Of a DNA stretch of 64,000 nucleotides, positions 1 through 8,964 are shown one piece after another. The notes under the pieces are model-generated. The model searched no databases. It was given only the letters and a program-made list of their open reading frames with translations, and was not told where the DNA came from. Positions within the stretch are counted from its first letter, which is position 1. The number at the start of each line of letters is the position of its first letter. Position numbers and translations under genes: made by a program. Origin of the DNA: Desulfobacteraceae bacterium (GTDB taxonomy: Bacteria; Desulfobacterota; Desulfobacteria; Desulfobacterales; Desulfosalsimonadaceae); the NCBI GenBank assembly GCA_014237465.1, contig JABZFM010000003.1, forward strand, positions 152,293 to 216,292, given 5' to 3'.

Positions 1-407
1 CCGGTGCGGAAATTCTGATTCATGCCATGGATGCGGACATGCTGGAACAGATATCTGCTGCTTCCATGGCATTCGGGCTATCCGTTGAAAACTCCCCCCC
101 TGCGGATCGAACCATCGGAGAAGGAGATCAAATCACATTTGGTGATATTACATTTAATGTAATTCATACGCCCGGACATTCTCCCGGCGGGATATCCTTG
201 TCTACCGACGGGGTTGTTTTTGTGGGAGACTCCTTGTTTTACGGGTCTATCGGCCGGACGGATTTTCCGGGCGGTGACTATAATACCCTGATATCCAGTA
301 TCAAAAACAAACTGTTCCCCTTAGGCGACGAGGTTGTGGTATACACAGGGCACGGCCCCGAGACCACCATCGGCCAGGAAAAACGGATGAATCCGTTTTT
401 GAAATAA
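1..407 (+). CDS. MBL-fold metallo-hydrolase, C-terminal part (5' end outside window)
   Basis: Open reading frame already open at the left edge (first full codon at base 3), so only the last about 135 residues are present. It carries the second half of a glyoxalase-II-like metallo-beta-lactamase fold: HTPGHSPG (metal-ligand His of the third motif), then GDSLF with the bridging Asp, GRTDFPGG, and a final TGHGPETTIGQE with the last His ligand. This is the pattern of small single-domain hydrolases acting on thioesters such as S-lactoylglutathione or persulfide-type substrates; the true substrate cannot be read from this part. The stop codon is immediately followed, with no spacer, by the stop codon of the convergent gene on the other strand. 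Confidence 0.88.
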   Translation, partial: GAEILIHAMDADMLEQISAASMAFGLSVENSPPADRTIGEGDQITFGDITFNVIHTPGHSPGGISLSTDGVVFVGDSLFYGSIGRTDFPGGDYNTLISSIKNKLFPLGDEVVVYTGHGPETTIGQEKRMNPFLK

Positions 408-830
408 TTAAAATGCCCCCAATTGACACGGCTTAATCTTAATCTCCAGTGTTTCACATGCCCTGCTGACCGCCATTTTTCTGACATTAAATTTTTTCGC
501 TATCTGCCATGCGGACTTACACGGCAAACGGTCGTTGACCAGTTCACTTTTGATCGCTGCTTCCAGTTCAGGCGTCACTGCGTCAACCGGCTTTACAATT
601 CTTTTTTCCGGCTGATAACCGAACAATCCGAGCTGACATTTTACCAGGTCCAGCTTCAATTGATCGGCATATTCACCCACAGCGGCCGGCGATATGCCAA
701 GTTGATCCGCAGCATCAAAAGCCACCGCACAGGGGAGTTCATTTCCTTTGGCTCTTTGAGCAATTATATTTTTTATGTTTTCATCCAACATTTTCGCTCT
801 CCGAATTATTAAATCCTCTTTAGATTTCAA
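408..830 (-). CDS. Small protein with two tandem 39-residue LPC...CQLG-F repeats, unknown function
   Basis: 140-residue protein built of an N-terminal helical lead and two aligned repeats, residues 32-70 and 102-140, each exactly 39 long. Each begins LPC, contains a helix-turn-helix-looking segment (DQLGISPAAVGEYADQL; KKFNVRKMAVSRACETL), and ends KCQLGLF or PCQLGAF. The cysteines sit at 34/65 and 104/135, so their spacing of 31 is conserved between repeats, which suggests paired metal or redox ligands. There is no signal peptide and no membrane segment. It is convergent with the MBL gene and shares its 3' end without spacer. I do not recognise a named family with certainty; a small winged-helix or metal-binding regulator is inference only. 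Confidence 0.75.
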   Translation of the reverse strand: MKSKEDLIIRRAKMLDENIKNIIAQRAKGNELPCAVAFDAADQLGISPAAVGEYADQLKLDLVKCQLGLFGYQPEKRIVKPVDAVTPELEAAIKSELVNDRLPCKSAWQIAKKFNVRKMAVSRACETLEIKIKPCQLGAF

Positions 831-1168
831 TTATTGTGATACCCACCCAATGATGCACTATCATCAAAAAATTTTTATCGTTTTATATGATACTTATACA
901 AAACACAAAACAGACTGTTAAATCATGATAAACCCTGAGTGCCGGGCAATGCCGTTTGGTTACAAGATATAATACCGAAATTTAAAGAAAAAAACAACAT
1001 AAAGATATATCTTACCGTTGCCCTGAAAATCAAGGGAACCGGCTTATTTCACTTGAACAATATAAACGGGTCTGTTACTAATTTTTGATTACAGACCCTG
1101 ATTTTCCGTCATCGGCGGATGGATTTTTCTATAATTACTTTTTAATTAATAAATATTTTACCTGTCTC
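831..1168. other. Gene-free stretch upstream of ispG
   Basis: About 340 bases, AT-rich, with no convincing ORF, RNA or repeat. It must hold the promoters of the leftward small-protein gene and of ispG. The reading frame of ispG stays open upstream to a TTG at 1085, but that 28-residue extension looks non-coding (FFYNYFLINKYF) and ispG homologues do not have it. Confidence 0.5.
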
Positions 1169-2242
1169 ATGCCATTTGAAATTAAACGAAAACTGACGCG
1201 CCAGATCCACTTAGGCGATGTAAAAATCGGCGGGAATGCGCCCATTGCGGTGCAATCCATGACCAATACCCGCACCCAGGATGTTGCGGCCACTGTGGCC
1301 CAGATCCGCCGCCTTGATGAAGCCGGCTGCGAGATTATCCGGGTGGCGGTTCCGGATGAAGAAGCGGCAGCGGCTATTGGCCTGATAAAAAAAAAAATAT
1401 CCATTCCCCTGATTGCCGACATCCATTTTGATCATAAACTGGCCATTTTATCTGCAGAAGCCGGCGCAGACGCCCTTCGCATCAACCCCGGAAATATCGG
1501 CAGTCATCGCAGAATCAAAGCGGTGGTGGAGTGTGCAAAAACAAATGACATTCCTATCCGGATCGGCGTGAATGCCGGTTCCCTGGAAAAAGATCTGGTA
1601 AAAAAATATGGCGGGGTAACGGTTGAAGCACTGGTGGAAAGTGCGTTAAACCAGATCGACCTGATGGCATCATTGGATTTTTCAAACATCAAGCTGGCCA
1701 TCAAATCCGCCAATGTGCCACAGAGTATTGATGCCTACAGACAGCTATCCGCCAAAACCGATTTTCCGCTGCATGTGGGGATCACTGAGGCCGGCGGTCT
1801 TTTTTCAGGAATTGTGAAATCATCCATCGGCATCGGCATGCTTCTGGCCGACGGAATCGGTGATACCCTGCGCGTGTCCCTCACCCGTGATCCGGCAGAA
1901 GAAGTGCGGGTGGGATTTGAAATTTTAAAAGCACTGGGGATCCGGCAACGGGGTCCTGAAATTATCTCCTGCCCCACCTGCGGTCGGTGCAATATCGACC
2001 TGTTTCACATCGCCGAAACGGTTGAAAAAGCCCTGATGACCAAAACATCACCTGTCAAGGTGGCTATCATGGGATGCGTGGTGAACGGGCCCGGAGAGGC
2101 AAAAGAAGCAGATGTCGGTATTGCCGGCGGTGATGGAACCGGCATATTATTTAAAAAAGGTAAAGTCATCAAAAAATTCCCCCAGGCGCAACTGGTGACC
2201 GAACTGCTCAAAGCGGTGGAGGAATTAGAAAAACAGGAATAA
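1169..2242 (+). CDS. ispG: 4-hydroxy-3-methylbut-2-en-1-yl diphosphate synthase (IspG/GcpE)
   Basis: Penultimate enzyme of the MEP isoprenoid pathway, reducing methylerythritol cyclodiphosphate to HMBPP with a [4Fe-4S] cluster. The 357-residue product starts PFEIKRKLTRQIHLG and then GGNAPIAVQSMTNTRT, the usual N-terminal substrate loop of the family. The TIM-barrel segment is followed by the cluster motif SCPTCGRC and, further on, MGCVVNGPGEAKEADVG, which supplies the third Cys and the Glu ligand. Length matches the short bacterial form without the insert domain. ATG 1169 was preferred to the upstream TTG because family alignment begins there. proS follows 44 bases downstream on the same strand. 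Confidence 0.96.
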   Translation: MPFEIKRKLTRQIHLGDVKIGGNAPIAVQSMTNTRTQDVAATVAQIRRLDEAGCEIIRVAVPDEEAAAAIGLIKKKISIPLIADIHFDHKLAILSAEAGADALRINPGNIGSHRRIKAVVECAKTNDIPIRIGVNAGSLEKDLVKKYGGVTVEALVESALNQIDLMASLDFSNIKLAIKSANVPQSIDAYRQLSAKTDFPLHVGITEAGGLFSGIVKSSIGIGMLLADGIGDTLRVSLTRDPAEEVRVGFEILKALGIRQRGPEIISCPTCGRCNIDLFHIAETVEKALMTKTSPVKVAIMGCVVNGPGEAKEADVGIAGGDGTGILFKKGKVIKKFPQAQLVTELLKAVEELEKQE

Positions 2243-2286
2243 ACTAATCATCTGGAATTAAAAGAAAGGTTATATTAAGGAAATAA

Positions 2287-3807
2287 ATGGGAAAACAAGC
2301 CAAAACAGCGATCGAACCGACACGTGAAGAAAATTACCCGGAATGGTATCAGGAAGTTATCAAGGCATCGGACATGGCGGAAATCTCCCCGGTCAGGGGA
2401 TGCATGGTCATCAAACCCTGGGGCTATGCCCTGTGGGAAAACATTAGCCGCGTATTAGATGATATGTTCAAGGCAACCGGTGTTAAAAACGCCTATTTCC
2501 CATTATTTATTCCCATCAACTTTCTTGAAAAAGAGGCCGAGCATGTGGAAGGGTTTGCCAAGGAATGCGCGGTCGTGACCCACCATAAGCTGGAACAGGA
2601 TGAAAGCGGCCGACTGGTGCCGGCCGGAAAACTCACGGAGCCCTTAATTGTCCGGCCCACATCCGAAACCATCATAGGGGATTCTTTTTCCAAATGGATC
2701 AACAGCTACCGGGACCTTCCGGTTTTGATCAACCAGTGGGCCAATGTGGTGCGCTGGGAAATGCGGACCCGGATATTTTTGCGAACCAGTGAATTTTTAT
2801 GGCAGGAAGGCCATACCGTCCATGCCACAAAAGAAGAAGCCGAGGAGCGCACCCAGATGATGCTGGATGTATATAAAAAAATGGCGGAAGAATACCTCGC
2901 CATCCCGGTTATTACCGGTGAAAAATCCGAATCGGAAAAATTCCCGGGTGCGGAAACCACCACCTGTATTGAAGCCATGATGCAGGACCGAAAAGCGCTC
3001 CAGGCTGGGACCTCCCATTTCCTGGGGCAGAATTTTGCCAAGGCATCCGATATAAAATTCCAGTCCGACAAGGAAATAGAAGAATACGGATGGACCACCT
3101 CATGGGGTGTTTCCACCCGCCTGATCGGCGGCCTGATCATGACCCACGGCGATGACAACGGTGTGATCCTCCCCCCGCGGGTGGCCTCGTCCCATGTGGT
3201 CCTCATACCCATCATCCGAAAAGATAAAGATAAACAAATGGTCATGGACTACACCAACGAGCTGGCCGCTCGTTTACGAAACACCGCCTATTACGGTTAT
3301 CCCATCCGGGTGGAAATTGATGACCGGGATATCGGCGGCGCCAAAAACTGGGAGTGGATTAAAAAGGGCAGCCCTCTGCGGGTGGAGATCGGGCCCAAGG
3401 ACATTGCATCCGACTCGGTATTTGTCGGCCGTCGGGACAAGGAGCCCCGGGACAAATCCGCCATTAACAAAGATACGTTTGTGGATGAAGTCGGCAATAT
3501 GCTTGATGAAATTCAAAACACGCTCTTTCAAAAAGCTCTGGCATACCGTGAAAAGCACACCAGAAATATTGATGATAAAAACGAATTTGACGCGTTTTTC
3601 ACCCCGGAAAACAAAGAGCGCCCGAAAATTCATGGCGGATTTGCCGTGTCCCACTGGTGCGGGGATGCGGCATGTGAAAAGCAGATAAAAGAGCGGTTGA
3701 ATGTGACCGTCCGGTGCATCCCCTATGATCAGGAAAATGAGGATGGGGAATGTATTGAGTGTGGGAAGGCGAGTAAGAAGCGGGTTATATTCGCAAAAGC
3801 CTATTAA
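2287..3807 (+). CDS. proS: Prolyl-tRNA synthetase, archaeal/eukaryal (ProS-type 3) form
   Basis: Charges tRNA-Pro. The 506-residue protein is the short class II ProRS without the bacterial editing insertion: motif 2 region VRWEMRTRIFLRTSEFLWQE, a TTCIEAMMQDRKALQAGTSH segment, motif 3 GGLIMTHGDDNGVILPP, an anticodon-binding domain, and a C-terminal zinc-type domain (HWCGDAACE, then GECIECGKASKKR) that ends in Tyr. These C-terminal features are typical of the archaeal/eukaryal branch, which is found patchily in bacteria. An AAGGA ribosome binding site precedes ATG 2287. A family A repeat starts directly at its stop codon. Confidence 0.96.
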   Translation: MGKQAKTAIEPTREENYPEWYQEVIKASDMAEISPVRGCMVIKPWGYALWENISRVLDDMFKATGVKNAYFPLFIPINFLEKEAEHVEGFAKECAVVTHHKLEQDESGRLVPAGKLTEPLIVRPTSETIIGDSFSKWINSYRDLPVLINQWANVVRWEMRTRIFLRTSEFLWQEGHTVHATKEEAEERTQMMLDVYKKMAEEYLAIPVITGEKSESEKFPGAETTTCIEAMMQDRKALQAGTSHFLGQNFAKASDIKFQSDKEIEEYGWTTSWGVSTRLIGGLIMTHGDDNGVILPPRVASSHVVLIPIIRKDKDKQMVMDYTNELAARLRNTAYYGYPIRVEIDDRDIGGAKNWEWIKKGSPLRVEIGPKDIASDSVFVGRRDKEPRDKSAINKDTFVDEVGNMLDEIQNTLFQKALAYREKHTRNIDDKNEFDAFFTPENKERPKIHGGFAVSHWCGDAACEKQIKERLNVTVRCIPYDQENEDGECIECGKASKKRVIFAKAY

Positions 3808-3928
3808 TGGCTTCGCAAAAAGCCCAATTTCAGCGCTGCACTGCATTCTTCGTCATTGCGGAGTAGCAAGCTACGCCTCATTCCTCAGAATTTGTGCGCC
3901 TTGAACTTGGGACTTTTTTCTTTGCCAT
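3807..3928 (+). repeat. Dispersed palindromic repeat, family A, copy A1
   Basis: About 122 bases between proS and the rel gene. It opens ATGGCTTCGCAAAAAG right at the proS stop and closes GACTTTTTTCTTTGCCAT, so its ends are imperfect inverted repeats. It shares blocks such as CTGCATTCTTCGT, CTCAGAATTTG and GCGCCTTGAA with copies at 10235, 24656, 24926 and 58236. The central GGAGTAGCAAGCTACGCC can form a hairpin. Confidence 0.8.
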
Positions 3929-3952
3929 AATGCCATAAATATTGAAAAATTT

Positions 3953-6097
3953 ATGATACGAATCACCGACATACTTGATAAGATTTATGACTATTATCCG
4001 GATGCGGATGTCGACATCGTGGACCGGGCCTATATTTATTCGGCCAAGGTCCATGACGGTCAGCTCCGGTTGAGCGGTGAACCGTATCTTTCCCATCCTC
4101 TGGAAGTAGCTTCCATTCTTTCCGACATGCGGCTGGACACCACCAGCATCGCCTGCGGCCTGCTGCATGACGTGGTTGAAGACACCCATTCCACCATCAA
4201 GGACATCCAGGACCTGTTCGGCATGGAGGCCGCCAAAATCATTGAAGGCGTCACAAAAATCAGCAGCCTGTCGTTTAACACGGCAAAAGCTCGCCAGGCG
4301 GGCAATATCCGCAAAATGATCCTGGCCATGGCCGACGACATTCGTGTCATTTTAATCAAGCTCGCCGACCGGCTTCACAATATCCGCACGCTTCATTATC
4401 ATAACAAAGCTGAAAAAAAAAAGTACATTGCCCAGGAGACCTTAGACATTTATTCTCCCATTGCCGCCCGGCTCGGCATTTACTGGATCAAAAGAGAACT
4501 GGAAGAAATCTCCTTTTTTCATACAAATCCTGAGCAATATGAGAAAATCAAACAGCTGGTCAGCACCAACCAGACGGACCGGGAATATTATGTCCGGGAA
4601 GTAAAAAGCTCCATCCTAGATATCTTAAACCATGCAAACATTGAGTGCTCAGTCAGCGGAAGGTTTAAACAGTTCTACAGCATCTACCAGAAAATGGTGG
4701 CCCAGAAGCTTGAATTTGAGCAGGTTTATGACATTATCGCTTTTCGGGTTATCTTAGACACAATCCCCCAGTGCTATGAAGCCTTGGGCCTCATTCATTC
4801 CAAGTGGCGTCCCATTCCGTATAAATTCAAGGACTATATCGGTTTTCCAAAACCCAACGGCTATAAATCCCTTCACACGACCGTTGTCGGCCCATACGGG
4901 GAACGCATGGAAATTCAGATCCGTACCCAGGAAATGGATCAGGTGGCCAACGCCGGCATTGCGGCCCACTGGAGTTATAAAGAAGGCAAAACCCTTGATA
5001 AAGAGACTCAAAATACATTTGCCTGGATCCATAACCTGGTGGATCATGAAGAAAGTTACGGTGACCCGGAAGAATTTCTGGAAAACGTCCGGATTGACCT
5101 GTTTCCCAAGGATGTCTATATATTTACCCCCAACGGCGAAGTGAAGAATCTGCCAAAAGGTTCCACCCCCGTTGATTTTGCCTACATGATTCACACGGAA
5201 GTCGGGCATCAGTGTTCCGGCGCCAAGGTCAACGGACGCCTGGTGCCCCTTCAGTATAAGCTTCAAACCGGCGATATTGTAGAAATCACGACATTTAAAG
5301 GCCATCACCCGAGCCCGGATTGGCTGACTTATGTGAAGACCGGCAAAGCACGCTCCAGAATCCGTCAATGGATAAAAAAACAGGAAACGGACAGAAGCAT
5401 CAGCTTGGGCCGCGAATTATGCGAAAAGGCATTCCGCAAACATAAGCTGAATTTTAATGAACTGCTTCATTCGAAGAAAATGGAACAGGCGGCACAAGAT
5501 TTTAATTTTAAAAAAGTAGAGGATTTGATCGCCCATATTGGGTATGGAAAAGTAACGCCCCTACAGCTGATTGGGAAACTGGCACCGGACGTTAAACCGA
5601 AAAAGGAAGACACCCTTTTCAACAAATTGATGCCCCGCCGCAAAGACAAAAAAACCAAGGATACGGACGGGATTGTCGTCGACGGTCTTGACGATATCCT
5701 GATCCGTTATGGACAATGCTGCCAGCCGATCCCTGGAGATCAAATCACCGGATATATTACACACGGCGCCGGGATTACGGTTCATCGCCAGGGATGTGTC
5801 AACGCCCTGAAAATGAACCCGGAACGTCGAATTCATGTCCAGTGGAAAGAAAAGGCCGCCGGAGCATTCCGGGTAAAACTGTATGTGCAGGCCTATGACA
5901 AGGTCGGGCTGCTGGCGGAAATCTCAGCCGTACTCAGCCAGATGGAAGCCAATGTCGTGGACATCAATTTAGAGAGTGAAAAAGACAAAATGGTCAATGG
6001 CTTTTTTACAATTGCAGTAAAAGACATTGACCACTTGGATGATGTAATCACAAAACTTAAAAAAATTGATATGATCCAGGAAATAAAACGCATGTAA
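3953..6097 (+). CDS. rel: Bifunctional (p)ppGpp synthetase/hydrolase (Rel/SpoT family)
   Basis: Stringent-response enzyme making and degrading (p)ppGpp. The 714 residues show the full long-RSH order: HD hydrolase domain (YLSHPLEVA, GLLHDVVEDT with the catalytic His-Asp, KLADRLHNIRTL), synthetase domain (DIIAFRVILDT, FKDYIGFPKPNGYKSLHTTV, MEIQIRT), TGS domain (VYIFTPNGEVKNLPKGSTPVD) and a C-terminal ACT domain ending KLKKIDMIQEIKRM. The intact HD residues and the KFKD motif (a variant of the RxKD motif of bifunctional enzymes) argue for both activities. No good ribosome binding site is seen before ATG 3953. It is convergent with rpmB, with only six bases between. Confidence 0.94.
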   Translation: MIRITDILDKIYDYYPDADVDIVDRAYIYSAKVHDGQLRLSGEPYLSHPLEVASILSDMRLDTTSIACGLLHDVVEDTHSTIKDIQDLFGMEAAKIIEGVTKISSLSFNTAKARQAGNIRKMILAMADDIRVILIKLADRLHNIRTLHYHNKAEKKKYIAQETLDIYSPIAARLGIYWIKRELEEISFFHTNPEQYEKIKQLVSTNQTDREYYVREVKSSILDILNHANIECSVSGRFKQFYSIYQKMVAQKLEFEQVYDIIAFRVILDTIPQCYEALGLIHSKWRPIPYKFKDYIGFPKPNGYKSLHTTVVGPYGERMEIQIRTQEMDQVANAGIAAHWSYKEGKTLDKETQNTFAWIHNLVDHEESYGDPEEFLENVRIDLFPKDVYIFTPNGEVKNLPKGSTPVDFAYMIHTEVGHQCSGAKVNGRLVPLQYKLQTGDIVEITTFKGHHPSPDWLTYVKTGKARSRIRQWIKKQETDRSISLGRELCEKAFRKHKLNFNELLHSKKMEQAAQDFNFKKVEDLIAHIGYGKVTPLQLIGKLAPDVKPKKEDTLFNKLMPRRKDKKTKDTDGIVVDGLDDILIRYGQCCQPIPGDQITGYITHGAGITVHRQGCVNALKMNPERRIHVQWKEKAAGAFRVKLYVQAYDKVGLLAEISAVLSQMEANVVDINLESEKDKMVNGFFTIAVKDIDHLDDVITKLKKIDMIQEIKRM

Positions 6098-6103
6098 ATT
6101 TTT

Positions 6104-6292
6104 TTACGGTTTTGTCACTAACCCGGATTTAATACAGTTGGTACAGGCCATTATCTTTTTGACCTGTCCGTTATGAATCGCGCGAACCTTCTGAAGATTT
6201 GGATTAAATCGACGTTTATTCAGATTATGCGCATGACTGACATGATTGCCGACCATCGGTTTTTTTCCGCAAATTTCACACTGCTTTGACAT
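6104..6292 (-). CDS. rpmB: 50S ribosomal protein L28, zinc-binding form
   Basis: 62-residue large-subunit protein. [22 protein letters not shown] and the later [12 protein letters not shown] are diagnostic of L28. Two CxxC pairs (CEIC near the start, CTNC near the end) make it the C+ form that binds zinc. The start at 6292 has an AAGGAGA site upstream; the frame remains open for another 39 codons but that sequence is not L28. Monocistronic by position, between bamD and the rel gene. Confidence 0.97.
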   Translation of the reverse strand: MSKQCEICGKKPMVGNHVSHAHNLNKRRFNPNLQKVRAIHNGQVKKIMACTNCIKSGLVTKP

Positions 6293-6444
6293 AATATTCT
6301 CCTTGAAACATTTTATATAAATAAAGAAAGGCATATACTCTATCAATATGCCTTTGTAAAGCTTTTTTATGATATCATCTGTAGTGTTTTTACACACTGC
6401 ACTGCTCAAGAGTTAAACGCCAGCCGGTTAAATCTTGAAGGCAA

Positions 6445-7179
6445 TCATTTGGGCAAAGGCCCATGATCGAACGCTTCTGCTTTGTCATTATCCGCTGCAT
6501 CGACTGCAGAATCGCTCTCACCTGTTTCTTGATCTTTTGGAATCATGGCTTTACATTTCGCCATATAATCCAAGGCCTTATGATGAAGCCCAAAATCCGG
6601 ATAAACGGTCACAACCCCGGCAAACCGGTGCAATGCCGCCTCATATTTTTTTGACTTGAAATAAAACAGGCCGATATCCATCTCTTTTGCGGCAAGATTC
6701 TGCAGGCATGTCTCAATATGCGATTTTGCCTGCCGGGCATACTCGTCGTTGTCCGGAAACTGTTCTACCAGGCGCTGAAATGTTCGAAGGGCATTTTGGG
6801 TGGCCGTTGCATCCCGATCAATGGTTTCAATCCGGTCAAAATCACAAAGACCGACCTGATAGATAACATGCGGGATCTTTTCATCATTGGGATGCATGCG
6901 TTCATACTCGTTATACGCCAGAATTGCTTCATCATAGGATTCCATCAGATAGTATGAGTCCGCAATTTGCAGGCCCGCGCCCTTGGCATGAACAGAAAAC
7001 GGATACCAGTCTTTTAACTTTTTATAAGACTTGATGGCTTGAGAGTATTTCTCTTTTTCAAAATACATCTGCCCGTCTGCTGCAAGCTCATCAGCGGTTT
7101 TTTCAGGTTTATTTTTCGACCATGAACATCCTGCCAAAACCAATAATAAAACGACACCAATAACATTTAACCGTTTCAT
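6445..7179 (-). CDS. bamD: BamD-like outer-membrane assembly lipoprotein
   Basis: Periplasmic TPR lipoprotein of the BAM complex, which inserts beta-barrel proteins into the outer membrane. The product (about 244 residues from ATG 7179) starts with a short signal peptide MKRLNVIGVVLLLVLAGC whose LAGC lipobox places the lipid-bearing Cys at residue 18. TPR-type helices follow (ADGQMYFEKEKYSQAIKSYK, ADSYYLMESYDEAILAYNEY, RTFQRLVEQFPDNDEYARQA, GLFYFKSKKYEAALHRF). The C-terminus is acidic and low complexity. It lies about 50 bases behind trxB on the same strand, so it is probably the last gene of a trxA-trxB-bamD transcript. Confidence 0.9.
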   Translation of the reverse strand: MKRLNVIGVVLLLVLAGCSWSKNKPEKTADELAADGQMYFEKEKYSQAIKSYKKLKDWYPFSVHAKGAGLQIADSYYLMESYDEAILAYNEYERMHPNDEKIPHVIYQVGLCDFDRIETIDRDATATQNALRTFQRLVEQFPDNDEYARQAKSHIETCLQNLAAKEMDIGLFYFKSKKYEAALHRFAGVVTVYPDFGLHHKALDYMAKCKAMIPKDQETGESDSAVDAADNDKAEAFDHGPLPK

Positions 7180-7229
7180 GAAAGGATTCCGTTGCGTTTT
7201 ATGCAAAGCTACAGGTAATGCCATGACTG

Positions 7230-8165
7230 CTAATGGCCTTCTAAGGTTTCAATGTAATTGGCCGCTTCAAAAGCCGCAATGGCACTGTCACCGACGGCTG
7301 TGGCGACCTGACGTAAAGGCGTATTCCGGACATCCCCGGCCGCATAAACACCGGGAACCGATGTTTCCATTTTTGCATTCACGACAATAAAACCGCCTTT
7401 ATCAACCTGTATCGCATCGTTTAGAAATGAAGTATTCGGTGTTATACCGACCCATACAAAACATCCTTCAACCGCAAGGTCAGACTGTTCCCCGGTTTTG
7501 ACATTCTTTATTGAAATGCCTTCCACACCGGCGTCCGATCCGTTGACGGATGTGAGGACCGAATCCCAGACAATTTCTATTTTATCATTTTCCAGTGCCC
7601 GTTCCTGAAGAATCCGGGTGGCCCGCAGCTGGTCCCGCCGGTGAATTAAATATACCTTATTCACAAAACGGGTCAGGAAGATACTTTCCTGCACCGCCGT
7701 ATCCCCACCGCCGATGGCTGCCACCACACTATTTCTGAAAAACGGCGCATCGCAGGTCGCACAGGTGGAGATCCCTTTACCGTAAAACTCCTCTTCTCCC
7801 GGAACACCAAGTTTTCTCGGGGACGCACCGGTGGCAATAATCACTGCCTTGCATGTCACCGTCCGGTCGCTTAAAACCAACTTTTTAACCGGTTCCCCCA
7901 CGTCCATGGATTGCACCTGGTTGGTTTCAATTTCAACGCCAAAACGTTTCGTCTGTTCCGTCATTTTCATGACCAGGTCAGCGCCGGACAAGCCTTCGGG
8001 AAACCCCGGGTAATTTTCAAGCCAGTCCGTAACCAAAATCTGACCGCCGGGTGCCGACTTTTCAAGAACCAGGGTATTCAGCCGGGCCCGCGCCGCATAG
8101 ATGGAGGCCGTCAAACCGGCCGGGCCGCCGCCGATAATCACAAGATCATAATCTGTAGGTTTCAT
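7230..8165 (-). CDS. trxB: Thioredoxin reductase
   Basis: NADPH-dependent FAD enzyme that reduces thioredoxin. The 311 residues include the N-terminal FAD Rossmann motif IIGGGPAGLTASIYAAR, the redox-active STCATCDAPFF disulfide near residue 138, the pyridine-nucleotide motif AIGGGDTAVQE followed by HRRDQLRA, and the closing FAD contact YAAGDVRNTPLRQVATAVGDS. It starts nine bases after the stop of trxA, so the two redox partners are cotranscribed. Everything expected of a functional low-molecular-weight TrxR is present. Confidence 0.97.
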   Translation of the reverse strand: MKPTDYDLVIIGGGPAGLTASIYAARARLNTLVLEKSAPGGQILVTDWLENYPGFPEGLSGADLVMKMTEQTKRFGVEIETNQVQSMDVGEPVKKLVLSDRTVTCKAVIIATGASPRKLGVPGEEEFYGKGISTCATCDAPFFRNSVVAAIGGGDTAVQESIFLTRFVNKVYLIHRRDQLRATRILQERALENDKIEIVWDSVLTSVNGSDAGVEGISIKNVKTGEQSDLAVEGCFVWVGITPNTSFLNDAIQVDKGGFIVVNAKMETSVPGVYAAGDVRNTPLRQVATAVGDSAIAAFEAANYIETLEGH

Positions 8166-8174
8166 TAATCTATT

Positions 8175-8501
8175 CTATATGCTGTTGTTTAAAGTTTCTT
8201 CAATCTTTGCTTTATCGACCATGCCGACAATCTGATCCAGTTTTTCGCCGCCCTTGAATACCAGCAGTGTGGGGATGGCTCTGATTCCAAAGTTTCCAGG
8301 GGTTACCGGATTATCATCCACGTTGCACTTGAAAAATTTTACTTTTCCTTCGTAGTCTTTACGGATCTCTTCAATCACAGGACCGATTGCTTTGCAAGGC
8401 CCACACCAGGGCGCCCAGAAATCGACCAGCACCGGGATATCTGATTTCAAAACTTCACTGTCAAACGTGCTGTCACTGACATCTAAAATATTTTCCGCCA
8501 T
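8175..8501 (-). CDS. trxA: Thioredoxin
   Basis: 108-residue cytosolic thiol-disulfide protein with the classical active site DFWAPWCGPCKAIGP, the cis-Pro loop IRAIPTLLVFKGGE, and a normal Trx length. An AAAGGATG ribosome binding site precedes the ATG at 8501. First gene of a trxA-trxB(-bamD) operon; it supplies reduced thiols in an anaerobe that also runs dissimilatory sulfite reduction. Confidence 0.97.
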   Translation of the reverse strand: MAENILDVSDSTFDSEVLKSDIPVLVDFWAPWCGPCKAIGPVIEEIRKDYEGKVKFFKCNVDDNPVTPGNFGIRAIPTLLVFKGGEKLDQIVGMVDKAKIEETLNNSI

Positions 8502-8848
8502 TATAACATCCTTTCATAAATGTTTTTTCCGAGAAATTTTTAAAAAATTCACTCCCATATACAATACCGGACAATTAATTCCATGACTTAATAAACCGGC
8601 AAAATTTGCAAATAATATAATGATCGGCATCCGGATTGTCAAGTAAGGAGACAAGCCTGCAGTCGCATATCCGCAATTGAAAAATTCATAGTATTCTAAG
8701 TATCTAATATGTGCCGCACGCTTCAGACGACGGATACGCCGGATAATTTATGAGCGGATAATTTATGAAAAGATTATATTTGCTGCACAGATTTCACGTA
8801 TTTCATATTAAAAGGATATATGCTATGTATTTTTTACCTAAAAAAAGA

Positions 8849-8887
8849 TTGACTCTTAATTTGCAAATCATTAGGTTTGCAAATTAA
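8849..8887 (+). promoter_or_regulatory. Candidate operator/promoter upstream of hisI (perfect 12-bp inverted repeat)
   Basis: In the 463-base gap between divergent trxA and hisI, TTAATTTGCAAA (8856-8867) and TTTGCAAATTAA (8876-8887) form a perfect 12-bp inverted repeat with an 8-base centre. A TTGACT at 8849-8854 followed after 17 bases by TAGGTT (8872-8877) would place a sigma-70-like promoter across the palindrome, which fits a repressor operator. It is about 75 bases before the hisI start. The rest of the gap shows no gene. Confidence 0.45.
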
Positions 8888-8964
8888 ATTTTAAGATTCG
8901 CTTGCAATAAAATACTAAGTAATATTTTCAAGTTACAACCGGTAGACAACACGAGGAACTGACA

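Noticed and set aside
6293..6409. N-terminal extension of rpmB
   Set aside because: Not L28 sequence and it includes the ribosome binding site for ATG 6292.
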